Source: an uncultured Collinsella sp. (lineage in GTDB: Bacteria > Actinomycetota > Coriobacteriia > Coriobacteriales > Coriobacteriaceae). From it: 64,000 nucleotides of DNA. The stretch spans positions 90,584 to 154,583 of the forward strand of contig UQKQ01000004.1 of NCBI GenBank assembly GCA_900541645.1. Direction: 5' to 3'. Below are positions 25,678-34,223 of this stretch, piece by piece. The notes under the pieces are model-generated. The model made no database searches and was not told the origin of the DNA. It saw only the letters and a program-made list of their open reading frames with translations. The translations under genes and the position numbers were made by a program. Position 1 is the stretch's first letter. Each line of letters begins with the position of its first letter.

Positions 25678-26550
25678 ATGTTCGATATGGTTTCTCGCCG
25701 CGGATTCGTCTCGCTTTCTGCTGTCGCCGCTGCCGGCCTTGGTCTTGCCGGCTGCTCGGGCAGCAAGACGTCCGAGCCGGCCGGATCCGATGCCGGTTCT
25801 GCCAAGGCATCTTCCAAGAAAGCTGTCGAGCTGCAAGTCTTTGCCGCCAACTCGCTTGAGAAGGCTCTGCCCGAGGTCCAAGAGCTTTACACCGACCAGA
25901 CCGGCACCACCTTTGCCGACACGCAGTTTAAGGCCTCCGGCGACCTCGTTGAGCAGATGCGTGCCGGCGCCACGGTCGACGTGCTCATCACGGCCTCCAA
26001 GGGCACCATGGATGACGCTGAGACCGCCGAGCTCGTCGACGCCGACACGCGTGAGGACATGTTCGTCAACGACCTCGTGATCATTCGCGCCGAGGGCTCC
26101 GACATCAAGGTCGAGGCCATTGCCGACGTTGCGAACCTGGAAGGCATGATTGCCATTGGCGACGCCAAGACCGTTCCCGCCGGCAAGTACGCTAACCAGG
26201 CCCTGGCCTCCGTGGGCCTCTACACCGGCATCGAGGGCGACGACGGCGAGTATGCTCCCGAGATCGCCGACAAGGTCGCACTGGCCGATAAGGTCGGCAC
26301 CGCTGCCGCCTACGTCTCTACAGGCGACTGCGTGGCCGGTTTTGTCTACAGCTCCGATATCTTCCGCTACGACGGCATCGAGGAGGCCTTCGTGTGCCCC
26401 GAGGATTCGCACAAGCCCATCGTGTACCCGGGTGCCGTTGCCGAGAGCTCCGAGCATGACGACGAGGCCAAGGCGTTCATCGACTTCTGTCTGACCAACA
26501 AGAAAGCTCAGAAGATTTGGGCTAAGTACGGCTTTGAACTTTCCGCGTAG
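25678..26550 (+). CDS. modA: Molybdate ABC transporter substrate-binding lipoprotein
   Basis: A 290-residue periplasmic-type binding protein anchored as a lipoprotein. The N-terminus has a twin-arginine-like SRRGFVS (6-12), a hydrophobic stretch and the lipobox LAGC (Cys26). ELQVFAANSLEKALPEVQELY and VDVLITASKGTMDDA match ModA, which captures molybdate or tungstate. The ATG at 25678 follows GAAAGGG. It is the first gene of modABC and sits directly after moeA-mog. Confidence 0.92.
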   Translation: MFDMVSRRGFVSLSAVAAAGLGLAGCSGSKTSEPAGSDAGSAKASSKKAVELQVFAANSLEKALPEVQELYTDQTGTTFADTQFKASGDLVEQMRAGATVDVLITASKGTMDDAETAELVDADTREDMFVNDLVIIRAEGSDIKVEAIADVANLEGMIAIGDAKTVPAGKYANQALASVGLYTGIEGDDGEYAPEIADKVALADKVGTAAAYVSTGDCVAGFVYSSDIFRYDGIEEAFVCPEDSHKPIVYPGAVAESSEHDDEAKAFIDFCLTNKKAQKIWAKYGFELSA

Positions 26551-26618
26551 TGCGGCTAGGCGCGATAATTCCATCGTTTTGCGTTTCACTCCGTCCTTGT
26601 ATTCTCTTGGAGCTTTTC

Positions 26619-28061
26619 GTGCTTAATAGATTCCGCATGCTTGTCGCCTGTGCTTTGACCTTCGCGCTTTGTTGGGTGCCGGGATTTGCGTTTGCTGGGG
26701 ACACTGAGGACGGGGCCCAGGTTGCTGCGACCGCTCATGGGCTTTCCTATGGGATCGAGGGTTTTGAGCGGTTGGCCAAGGGGACCGCCCGTATCATGGA
26801 GGGCCAGCCTGAGGGCTACCGGTTTCCCGTTGACGAGGACGTGGACCTTGTAGTGGCGCCTGCTGCCGATCGCGTTGTGGTGTGGATATCGCCCAAGGCG
26901 GTCGAGAAATATGGATTGGATCCGCAGGACAACGAGTGCGTATCGGGTCTCAAGGCCCTCGTCTGTGATCTCGACAGCGCAAACTGCATGGGAGGTGCGC
27001 AGCTGGGTGACGTGGACCTTCCTTGGTATGTCACGGCGGAAACAACGTTTGATGCTGGCGGGTATACCTATGGCTTTGACGAGCGTGGTACGGATGGGGA
27101 CCGCTATGTGGTGATTGCATCAGCCTCGGGTGATGCCAAGGGCGGCGCGCGTTGGCTTGATAGCGCTCAAATGGTAGAGGCATCGTCTGTCGTGTTGCGG
27201 GATGAGCAGGGGTCCTTGACCTCTCTGGCCTCCTTTTTGGGCGACATCGACTATCGCCCGCTTTGGGTGTCCATTAAAACGAGCGGCCTTGCCCTGCTGA
27301 CCTCCTTTGCGCTGGGCCTGTTCGCCGCGTGGAAGACTATGGGTACCTCGAGTCGCATCAAGGGCCTGCTCGATTCGGTCTTTACGATTCCTATGGTGCT
27401 GCCGCCCACGGTCTGCGGCTTTCTGCTCCTCATGCTGTTTGGCCGCTCGACCGGGGTGGGCCAGTGGCTTATCGCGCACGGCGTCTCGATCGTCTTTACG
27501 TGGCCGGCGGCGGTCATTTCGGCCGCCGTTGTGTCGTTTCCGCTGGTCTACCGCACGGCGCTCGGAGCCTTCGAGAGCCTCGACACGCAGATGCTCGACG
27601 CCGCGCGAACCTTGGGATGGTCCGAGCGCCGCATCTTTACCAAGCTCATGATGCCGCTCGGCTGGCCCTCGATTGCCGCCGGCACGGTGCTCGCCTTTGC
27701 CCGCGCGATGGGCGAGTTCGGTTGCACCCTGTTCTTTGCGGGCAACTACGCTGGCATTACCCAGACCATCCCCATCGCCATCTACTTTGAGTGGATGGGC
27801 GGCAACACGTCGGTGGCGCTCTTTTGGGTCATCGTCGTAATCGTGTTCAGCTTCCTGGTCATTCTGTTCATCAATATGTACACGGCGCATTCGCAAAAGT
27901 ACCGTGAGCGCGGCCTGTCCCGCGCAGAGCGCAAGCAGGCCAAGCAGCTGGGCGGCCAGACCGATTCGCTCGACCCAGTCGGCGGCGATGCACTGCGTAT
28001 CGATCGCGAGGCGCTGGCCGAGCTTATGCGCGATGACACGGTCGCAAAGGGAGGTCGATAA
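26619..28061 (+). CDS. modB: Molybdate ABC transporter permease with N-terminal exported domain
   Basis: A 480-residue ModB-like permease, about twice the usual length. The C-terminal ~260 residues (from IDYRPLWVS, ~209) are a normal MetI-type permease with the coupling helix EAA region (GWSERRIFTKLMMPLGWPS). Residues 1-26 form a signal peptide or membrane anchor ending AFA-GD, and ~27-205 form a hydrophilic domain with no family I recognise, predicted outside the membrane. A charged tail of about 50 residues follows the last segment. GTG 26619 is chosen for GGAG six bases upstream; the open frame to 26550 lacks a site. Confidence 0.88.
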   Translation: MLNRFRMLVACALTFALCWVPGFAFAGDTEDGAQVAATAHGLSYGIEGFERLAKGTARIMEGQPEGYRFPVDEDVDLVVAPAADRVVVWISPKAVEKYGLDPQDNECVSGLKALVCDLDSANCMGGAQLGDVDLPWYVTAETTFDAGGYTYGFDERGTDGDRYVVIASASGDAKGGARWLDSAQMVEASSVVLRDEQGSLTSLASFLGDIDYRPLWVSIKTSGLALLTSFALGLFAAWKTMGTSSRIKGLLDSVFTIPMVLPPTVCGFLLLMLFGRSTGVGQWLIAHGVSIVFTWPAAVISAAVVSFPLVYRTALGAFESLDTQMLDAARTLGWSERRIFTKLMMPLGWPSIAAGTVLAFARAMGEFGCTLFFAGNYAGITQTIPIAIYFEWMGGNTSVALFWVIVVIVFSFLVILFINMYTAHSQKYRERGLSRAERKQAKQLGGQTDSLDPVGGDALRIDREALAELMRDDTVAKGGR

Positions 28062-28064
28062 GCC

Positions 28065-29135
28065 ATGTCGCTTGTTCTGGATATCAAAAAGCGCTATCCG
28101 GGGTTCACTCTTGACATGCAGCTTGAGGCCGGCGAGGAGCGCGTGGCGCTGCTGGGCGCCTCGGGTTGTGGCAAGAGCTGCACCTTGCGTTGCATTGCCG
28201 GCGTGGAGACGCCCGACGAGGGCGAGATCGTCGTCAACGGCGTGACCTTCTTTGACTCGGCGGCGGGTATCAACCTGTCGCCCCAGGAGCGCAAGTGTGC
28301 CCTGCTGTTCCAAAACTATCAGCTGTTTCCCAACATGACGGTGGCTGATAACGTGTGCGCCGGTGTAAAGGACGCGGGCGACGCCGCCGCGCGCAAAAAG
28401 CTCGCCGAGCGCTATCTGGGCATTTTCGGTCTGGCCGATTTCGCCGACCGCTATCCCGCGTGCCTCTCGGGCGGCCAGCAGCAGCGCGTGGCGCTCGCGC
28501 GCATGGTGGCGGCACACCCGGGCATCTTTATGTTCGACGAGCCCATGAGCGCGCTCGATGCCTATCTTAAGAGCGCGCTCGAACAGAACATGCTCGACCT
28601 GTTCGATGTATGCAACCGCACCGTGCTCTACGTGAGTCACGATATCGACGAGGCGTGCCGTCTGTGCGAGCGCATCTGCGTGATGCACAACGGGCATGTT
28701 GAGGAGATCGGCTCCATCGAGGACGTGGTCCGCCGTCCGCAGACGTTGGCGGCGCTGCGCCTGACGGGGTGCAAGAACACAAGCCGTGCGCGAAAGATCG
28801 GGCCCGAGGAAGTTGAGGCGCTCGATTGGGGCATGACCTTTAACGTGGGTCGCGAGGTTCCCGATAATGTGGCGTACCTGGGCATTCGCGCAAGCTACTT
28901 CCATGTTGACAATCGCGCTGAGCGGGGCCGCAACAGCTATGACATGCACGTGGCACGCGTGAGCGATTCACGTTTTGAGCGCCTGGTGCTGCTGGACGTG
29001 CCGCGCGTCGATGCGCCCACGCGTCTGCAGTGGAAGGTCAACAAAGTGGGCGTGCCTGTCGATGAGCTGCCGCAAGCAGGCGAGACGCTGCGTATGCATT
29101 TTGATGCCAACAGGATTCATTTGGTTTGTCGATAA
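28065..29135 (+). CDS. modC: Molybdate ABC transporter ATP-binding protein
   Basis: A 356-residue ABC ATPase driving molybdate import. Walker A is GASGCGKS (31-38), the signature is LSGGQQQRVALARM, Walker B is FMFDEP with the switch histidine in YVSHDIDEA. The C-terminal ~110 residues form the accessory domain where ModC proteins can bind molybdate, though here it is divergent. It starts 3 bases after modB, with its GGGAGG site inside modB. Its stop overlaps the palindrome at 29135. Confidence 0.93.
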   Translation: MSLVLDIKKRYPGFTLDMQLEAGEERVALLGASGCGKSCTLRCIAGVETPDEGEIVVNGVTFFDSAAGINLSPQERKCALLFQNYQLFPNMTVADNVCAGVKDAGDAAARKKLAERYLGIFGLADFADRYPACLSGGQQQRVALARMVAAHPGIFMFDEPMSALDAYLKSALEQNMLDLFDVCNRTVLYVSHDIDEACRLCERICVMHNGHVEEIGSIEDVVRRPQTLAALRLTGCKNTSRARKIGPEEVEALDWGMTFNVGREVPDNVAYLGIRASYFHVDNRAERGRNSYDMHVARVSDSRFERLVLLDVPRVDAPTRLQWKVNKVGVPVDELPQAGETLRMHFDANRIHLVCR

Positions 29136-29165
29136 TGTGACAAAGGGACAGTCCCTTTGTCACAT
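29135..29165. repeat. CAAAGGGAC palindrome copy 2, at the end of modC
   Basis: ATGTGACAAAGGGAC pairs with GTCCCTTTGTCACAT around a central A. It is the same palindrome as 20520-20550. No T run follows on the plus strand, so it would be a weak intrinsic terminator or an RNA-stabilising hairpin for the modABC message. Confidence 0.8.
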
Positions 29166-29174
29166 GCGAGGGGG

Positions 29175-29325
29175 AACGCCGAGGTTGGCATTGGTATCGA
29201 CATCGGTTCGACGGCCGCGAAGGCCGCGGTGGTGAAAAACGGATGGCGCCATTGCGTGGACCTGTGTCATGCCGTCGGGCTGGCCGTCGGTCGATGCGGC
29301 CATTCGCGCACTGGCGCTCGCGTAG
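29175..29325 (+). pseudogene. Remnant of a 2-hydroxyacyl-CoA dehydratase activase-like ATPase
   Basis: One frame reads EVGIGIDIGSTAAKAAVV, the phosphate-binding start of BadF/BcrA/HgdC-type activator ATPases. About 90 bases later another frame reads GWPSVDAAIRALALA and then stops at 29325, resembling the next helix of the same family. The rest of the gene is absent. So a once complete activase gene has suffered a frameshift and a large deletion. No ribosome site or start fits the first frame well. It lies in the modC-selD gap. Confidence 0.6.
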
Positions 29326-29409
29326 AGGGCCGGCGCGATTAGTCACCCGCTCTCGGCGCCGCCATGCGTATACTGGGAGGAACTGATTGACCTATGAGAG
29401 GAGGAATCG

Positions 29410-30459
29410 ATGGCTGACGATTTCATCAAGCTCACGCAGATGACCGCTGCCTCTGGTTGAGCCGCTAAGTTGGCTCCTGGAGCCCTCGCCCAGGTCCTGG
29501 GCGACTTACCCAATGTGCATAACGACAACCTGCTCGTGGGGTTCGATACCTCCGACGATGCGAGTGTTTTTCGTGTTGGCGAAAACCTGGGCCTCGTGCA
29601 GTCCGTCGACTTCTTCCCGCCGATGGTCGACGACCCGTTCCTGTTTGGTCAGATCGCGGCGGCCAACTCGCTGTCGGACATTTATGCCATGGGTGGACGA
29701 CCGAGCCATGCCATGAACCTGCTGTGCATTCCCAGTTGCCTGGGCGTCGAGGTCGCAGGTGAGATTCTGGCGGGTGGCGCCGACAAGTGCGTCGAGGCTG
29801 GCTGCACCATCGCGGGCGGCCACACCATCAACGACGACGAGCCCAAGTACGGCCTGTCCGTGAGTGGCTTTGTCGCGCTCGACCGCATGCTCGCCAACAG
29901 CGGTGCGCGCGTGGGCGATGTCCTACTGCTGACCAAGGCGATCGGCTCGGGCATTATCACCACGGCCATTAAGGGCGTGCTCATCGAGCAGGACGAGGCC
30001 GCAGCCATGTTTGACTCGATGCGCACCCTCAACGAGGCCCCGATTCGCCTGGCCGAGGGACTCGAGCTTCACGGCTGCACCGATGTCACGGGCTTTGGCC
30101 TGATCGGGCATGCGTGCGAGATGGCCGAGGGCTCGGGCGTGCAGATTGAGCTCGCGTCGGGGGCGGTGCCGCTCTTTGACCAGGTGCTCAATATGGCGCG
30201 TCTGGGCATTATCCCTGCCGGCGCCTACCGCAACCAGGATTTCTTTGGCCCGCGCGTGGCGGCCGACGATGACCTGGAGCCGGGAATGCTGGATGCGCTG
30301 TACGATCCGCAGACCTCGGGCGGCCTGCTCATCGCAGCGCCTGCTGCCGATGTGGATGAGCTCGCCCGCCGCCTGCATGCCGAAGGTCGCGTTGCCGCCA
30401 CAATCGGCCGCGTGTGCGAGGCGGTGCCGGGTGGTCCTGCCGTTCACGTTGTGCATTAA
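29410..30459 (+). CDS. selD: Selenide, water dikinase (selenoprotein with in-frame UGA)
   Basis: A 349-residue selenophosphate synthetase, giving selenophosphate from selenide and ATP. The frame opens at ATG 29410 after GAGGAGGAA and reads MADDFIKLTQMTAASG, then TGA (29458-29460), then AAKLAPG. The TGA falls exactly where other SelD enzymes have their catalytic Cys or Sec, so it is Sec17, followed by the essential lysine. Downstream GFDTSDDASVF, AAANSLSDIYAMGG, GGHTINDDEPKYG and VTGFGLIGHACEMA confirm the family. Gene callers that stop at TGA would start it at 29470. It leads the selenium gene group. Confidence 0.93.
29472..29504 (+). promoter_or_regulatory. Putative bacterial SECIS element of selD
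   Basis: Two hairpins follow the UGA within the coding region. GGCTC-CTG-GAGCC lies at 29472-29484, and the stronger TCGCCCAG-GTC-CTGGGCGA at 29486-29504. The second has an AGGUC-containing apex like the SelB-binding loop of E. coli fdhF, about 34 bases after the UGA. Which one SelB uses is inference. Confidence 0.55.
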
Positions 30460-30517
30460 GGAAACCGTTTATGCGACCGTCTACTGTTCTGGGCGGTCCC
30501 TTTTGAAAGGATTTGCT

Positions 30518-31144
30518 ATGTCTACCAAAATTGAAGTCAATGCCATGGGCGATGCCTGCCCGCTGCCCGTCGTCAAGACGCTCAAAGCTCTGAAGCAGCT
30601 TGATGGCGAGGGTGTTGTCGTGACCTCGGTCGACAACGAGACGGCCGTCAAGAACATCTCCAAGATGGCACAGGAAAAGGGCTGCACGGCCTCGGTCGAG
30701 AAGGTCGCCGATGCCGAGTGGCACGTGATCGTGGCGACCGCCGGCGCCGTTGCCGTGGCCGATCCTGAGCAGGACGGCGCCGCTTTCTGCGACGCCAGCG
30801 CCGGCAAGGGCAAGCTGGTCGTGGCCGTCTACACCGATTGCATGGGTCGCGGCGACGATGAGCTGGGCCACAAGCTCATGAAGGCCTTTATCTTTGCCGT
30901 GACGCAGCAGGAGGAGCTGCCCGCCACGATGCTCTTCTACAACGGCGGCGCCAAACTCACCGTCGAGGGGTCGCCGGTGCTTGACGACCTCAAGGGCCTG
31001 GCCGAGCAGGGTGTCGAGATCCTTACCTGCGGCACCTGCCTCGACCACTTTGGCATTAAGGACCAGCTTGCCGTGGGCGATGTCACGAACATGTACGTGA
31101 TCGTCGAAAAGATGGAGCAGGCCGGCCGCGTCGTGCGTCCGTAG
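30518..31144 (+). CDS. yedF: Sulfurtransferase-like selenium metabolism protein YedF
   Basis: A 208-residue YedF protein found almost only in selenium-using genomes. The N-terminal TusA-like domain has the CPLP motif (Cys14 in GDACPLPVVKTLK), able to carry a persulfide or selenide. The C-terminal half is DsrE-like with MLFYNGGAKLTVEGSP and GVEILTCGTCLDHFG. The start at 30518 has TGAAAGGA upstream. It is 58 bases after selD and is followed closely by DUF3343 and the desulfurase-like gene, so a selenium delivery role is likely. Confidence 0.9.
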   Translation: MSTKIEVNAMGDACPLPVVKTLKALKQLDGEGVVVTSVDNETAVKNISKMAQEKGCTASVEKVADAEWHVIVATAGAVAVADPEQDGAAFCDASAGKGKLVVAVYTDCMGRGDDELGHKLMKAFIFAVTQQEELPATMLFYNGGAKLTVEGSPVLDDLKGLAEQGVEILTCGTCLDHFGIKDQLAVGDVTNMYVIVEKMEQAGRVVRP

Positions 31145-31162
31145 CGCCTGGGTGGGATTGCC

Positions 31163-31414
31163 ATGAGAGAAAAGCGCCCGGCGCTTGTCATCACGTTTCC
31201 CACCACGGCGGCCGCCATGGGCTGCGAGTCTCTGTGCCGTGAGCGTGGCCTTCCCGGGCGAACGATTCCCGTACCCGGAGAGGTTGCTGCCGGCTGCGGC
31301 CTGGCATGGAAAGCCCTGCCTGAAAATGAACCACTGCTGCGAAGCGAGCTTGCCGCGGCGGACGTTCCCACCGAGGGCTTTACTGTGATCGATATGTGGG
31401 AGGTCGTGCGATGA
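31163..31414 (+). CDS. DUF3343 protein (putative Se/S carrier)
   Basis: An 83-residue protein of the DUF3343 family, described as putative selenium/sulfur carriers because of gene neighbourhoods. VITFPTTAAAMGCESLCRERGLPGRTIPVPGEVAAGCGLAWK has the conserved cysteines (Cys20 and Cys24 in MGCESLC, Cys45 in AAGCGLA). It overlaps the next start in ATGA (31411-31414), showing translational coupling with the desulfurase-like enzyme. A carrier role between that enzyme and SelD or the hydroxylase is inference. Confidence 0.85.
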   Translation: MREKRPALVITFPTTAAAMGCESLCRERGLPGRTIPVPGEVAAGCGLAWKALPENEPLLRSELAAADVPTEGFTVIDMWEVVR

Positions 31415-32550
31415 TCTACCTGGATAACGCGGCGACGACCATGCACAAACCTCAGGCGGTCATCGATGCCGTGGTGCAGGCGATGTGCTCGCTCGGCAAT
31501 GCTGGGCGAGGCGCCACGTCGGGTGCGCTCGACGCGGCGCGCACCATCCACAGCTGCCGCACCAAGCTTGCGCGCTTGCTGGGCTGCCCGCGGGTGGACC
31601 ATATTTGTTTTACGCCCAACTCCACGGCGGCGCTCAACACCGCCATCAACGGCGTGGTGCGCCCCGGCGATCGTGTGGTCACGACGGTGCTCGAACACAA
31701 CTCCGTGCTGCGTCCGCTCAACCGCCTGGCGGCAGAGCAGGGCGTGACTGTTGAGCATGCGGGCTGCGACGCGAACGGCGTGCTCGACTACGACGAGCTC
31801 GAGCAGCTGGTCACGCCGGGCACGCGTGCCGTGGTGGTGACACACGCCTCCAATGTGACCGGCAACGCGGTCGACATTGCACGCGTGGCTGCCATGGCCC
31901 ATGCGGCCGGCGCGCTTGTGATCGTCGATGCCTCGCAGTCTGCCGGCACGGCGCATATCGATATGCAGGTCATGGGGCTCGACGTGGTGTGCTTTACCGG
32001 CCACAAGGGGCTCATGGGCCCGCAGGGGACCGGTGGCCTAGCCGTGGCGGAAGGCATTGACGTGGCTCCTTGGGCCATGGGTGGCACGGGCGTGCGCAGC
32101 TTCGATGCGCTGCAGCCGCAAGAGTGGCCCACGCGTCTTGAGGCGGGCACGCTCAACGGTCACGGTATCGCCGGCCTTTCCGCCGGCCTCGACGTTATCG
32201 AGGCCCAGGGCGGGGTAGAGGCGATTGCGGCACGCGAACGTGCGCTTGCCGAGCGCTTCCTCGCCGGCGTTCGCGACATTCCCGGCATTGCGTTCTACGG
32301 TGCGTTTGACCAGCCCGTGCGCTCGGCGATCGTTTCGCTTAACGTGGGCGATATCGATTCGGCCGAGGTCTCGGACGCGCTCATGCAAGGGTGGGGGATT
32401 GCGACGCGCCCCGGCGCCCACTGCGCTCCGCTCATGCACCGCGCACTGGGGACCGAGCGCCAGGGTGTCGTTCGCTTCTCGTTTGGGTATTTCAACACGG
32501 ACGAGGAAGTCGACACCGCGATTGACGCTCTGCACGATTTAGCCTGCTAA
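31411..32550 (+). CDS. Cysteine desulfurase / selenocysteine lyase-like PLP enzyme
   Basis: A 379-residue class V aminotransferase-fold enzyme. MIYLDNAATTMHKPQAV opens it, the PLP lysine lies in CFTGHKGLMGPQGTGG, and the nucleophilic cysteine is in TRPGAHCAPLMHRALG. It belongs to the desulfurase group often encoded beside selD and yedF, so it may supply selenide or sulfide for selenophosphate or for the sulfido/selenido ligand of the molybdenum hydroxylase. It is not a typical IscS/SufS for Fe-S assembly by context. A terminator follows. Confidence 0.88.
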   Translation: MIYLDNAATTMHKPQAVIDAVVQAMCSLGNAGRGATSGALDAARTIHSCRTKLARLLGCPRVDHICFTPNSTAALNTAINGVVRPGDRVVTTVLEHNSVLRPLNRLAAEQGVTVEHAGCDANGVLDYDELEQLVTPGTRAVVVTHASNVTGNAVDIARVAAMAHAAGALVIVDASQSAGTAHIDMQVMGLDVVCFTGHKGLMGPQGTGGLAVAEGIDVAPWAMGGTGVRSFDALQPQEWPTRLEAGTLNGHGIAGLSAGLDVIEAQGGVEAIAARERALAERFLAGVRDIPGIAFYGAFDQPVRSAIVSLNVGDIDSAEVSDALMQGWGIATRPGAHCAPLMHRALGTERQGVVRFSFGYFNTDEEVDTAIDALHDLAC

Positions 32551-32564
32551 AGCGTATATACTTG

Positions 32565-32593
32565 CGGGACGGGTCTTTTGCCCGTCCCGTTTT
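32565..32593 (+). terminator. Terminator after the selenium operon
   Basis: CGGGACGGG (32565-32573) pairs with CCCGTCCCG (32581-32589), followed by four T. Confidence 0.85.
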
Positions 32594-32616
32594 GTTTCGA
32601 CCCGAAAGGTGGTCCT

Positions 32617-33975
32617 ATGGCATCATCCGCCCCGCGCGGCCTGCGCTCCGACCATGTCCTCACTGTCGGCATCGCCCTGTTCTCGATGCTCTTTGGCGCC
32701 GGCAACCTCATTATTCCGCCGCTGCTGGCGCTGCAGGCAGGTTCTGCCACGCCGGTCGCCATGCTTGGATTTCTCATTGCCGCCATTGGCCTGCCCGTCA
32801 TGGGCTTTATCGCCGTGGCGCTTGCCGGAACGGCGCGCGAGCTTGCCGGCCGCGTGCACCCCAAGTTTGGCGAGTTCTTTGTCGCGGCGGTGTATCTGGC
32901 TATCGGCCCGTGTCTGGCCATTCCGCGTACGAGCTCCACAGCCTTCGAGATGCTGGTGCCGCTGCTGCCCGAGGGCGTCTCGCATGGCACCGCGCGCTCG
33001 GTCTTCGCCGTCGCCTTCTTCGTGGTCGCATTTGTGCTCACGCTGCGTCCCGGCGTCATCACGCGCGTGCTCGGCCGCATTACGGGCCCCGCGCTCATCG
33101 CCCTTATCGTGTTGGTCGTGGGCGCAGCCGTGGTTTCGCCGCTGGGCCCTGCTGCCGCGCCGCAGGCTCCCTATAATGCCGGTGCTGCCGTGCAGGGCTT
33201 TTTGACCGGCTACCAGACCATGGACCTGCTCGCCTCGCTCGCCTTTGGCATCATCATCGCCGAGACTATCCACGAGCTGGGGGTTACCGATGACAAGCGC
33301 GTTGCCTTCGAGATTTCGCGCTCCGGCGTGATCGCCGGTGTGCTCATGGCCATCATCTACTGCGGCCTAGCACTTGCCGGCGCGCAGCTCAGCACCGTGA
33401 TGCCCGATGCCACCAATGGCGCCGCCATCCTCGCTCGCTCTGCCTCCATGCATTTTGGCCTTGCCGGCACGGTCGTGGTCTTTGCGATCTTCTTCCTCGC
33501 CTGCATGAACGTGTGCATCGGCCTCATCAGCTGCTGTTCGCGCTATTTCTGCGAGACGTATGTGGTCAAAGGGGGAGCGGAGGCTTCCGAGGAGGCCATG
33601 CGCCGGCCCTTTGCGATTCTCGCCTTTGTGTTCGCGGCGTTTTCGTGCGTGCTTTCCAACGTGGGTCTCGACGTGATCCTCATGTTCTCGGTGCCTATGC
33701 TCAACGCCCTGTACCCCGTCGCCATCGTGCTGGTGCTTATGGGTCTGGTGCACGGTTTCTGCGACGCGCATCCGCAGGTGTGGGTCTGGGTCGGCGGCGT
33801 TGTCGCTGTCCAGAGCGTGATCACCTCGGTTCGCGATGCGTTCTTTACGGGCGCGTGGCTGCCGTTCGATGCGCTGCCGCTGGCAGACATTGGAGCCGCG
33901 TGGGCGCCGGTTGCCGTGGTGGCGTTTGTGATCGGCCTGCTCCACAGCCGGTTTGTTGCACATTCGAGGAGCTAG
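32617..33975 (+). CDS. brnQ: Branched-chain amino acid transport system II carrier protein
   Basis: A 452-residue BrnQ/LIVCS family symporter for leucine, isoleucine and valine, with about 12 hydrophobic segments. FSMLFGAGNLIIPPLLALQAGS is the family's first-segment signature, and GPCLAIPRTSSTAFEM is also conserved. The ATG at 32617 has GAAAGGTGG upstream. It interrupts the selenium genes and appears functionally separate. The tRNA-Pro promoter follows directly. Confidence 0.93.
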   Translation: MASSAPRGLRSDHVLTVGIALFSMLFGAGNLIIPPLLALQAGSATPVAMLGFLIAAIGLPVMGFIAVALAGTARELAGRVHPKFGEFFVAAVYLAIGPCLAIPRTSSTAFEMLVPLLPEGVSHGTARSVFAVAFFVVAFVLTLRPGVITRVLGRITGPALIALIVLVVGAAVVSPLGPAAAPQAPYNAGAAVQGFLTGYQTMDLLASLAFGIIIAETIHELGVTDDKRVAFEISRSGVIAGVLMAIIYCGLALAGAQLSTVMPDATNGAAILARSASMHFGLAGTVVVFAIFFLACMNVCIGLISCCSRYFCETYVVKGGAEASEEAMRRPFAILAFVFAAFSCVLSNVGLDVILMFSVPMLNALYPVAIVLVLMGLVHGFCDAHPQVWVWVGGVVAVQSVITSVRDAFFTGAWLPFDALPLADIGAAWAPVAVVAFVIGLLHSRFVAHSRS

Positions 33976-33986
33976 GGTATCGTCGC

Positions 33987-34015
33987 TTGCACAGGCGGGG
34001 AGTCTCCCCTATAAT
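33987..34015 (+). promoter_or_regulatory. Promoter of tRNA-Pro/tRNA-Gly
   Basis: TTGCAC (33987-33992), a 17-base spacer and a perfect TATAAT (34010-34015) lie about 50 bases before tRNA-Pro. Confidence 0.75.
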
Positions 34016-34066
34016 TTCCTTCGCTTTGGGACACGCAAGGTTTAGACCTTAGCTGCTCAACATCTT

Positions 34067-34143
34067 CGGGACGTGGCGCAGTTTGGTAGCGCACCTGCTT
34101 TGGGAGCAGGATGTCGCAGGTTCAAATCCTGTCGTCCCGACCA
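34067..34143 (+). tRNA. tRNA-Pro (TGG)
   Basis: A full 77-base cloverleaf with encoded CCA. The acceptor CGGGACG pairs with CGTCCCG, the T loop is GTTCAAATC, and the anticodon loop TTTGGGA sits between CCTGC and GCAGG, giving anticodon TGG. Confidence 0.96.
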
Positions 34144-34149
34144 TATCTT

Positions 34150-34223
34150 GCGGGCGTAGTTCAATGGTAGAACCCCAGCCTTCCAAGCTGATGACGCGGG
34201 TTCGATTCCCGTCGCCCGCTCCA
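34150..34223 (+). tRNA. tRNA-Gly (TCC)
   Basis: A 74-base cloverleaf with encoded CCA, 6 bases after tRNA-Pro. The acceptor GCGGGCG pairs with CGCCCGC, the T loop is GTTCGATTC, and CAGC-CTTCCAA-GCTG gives anticodon TCC. Its 3' end is repeated downstream (see next entry). Confidence 0.96.
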
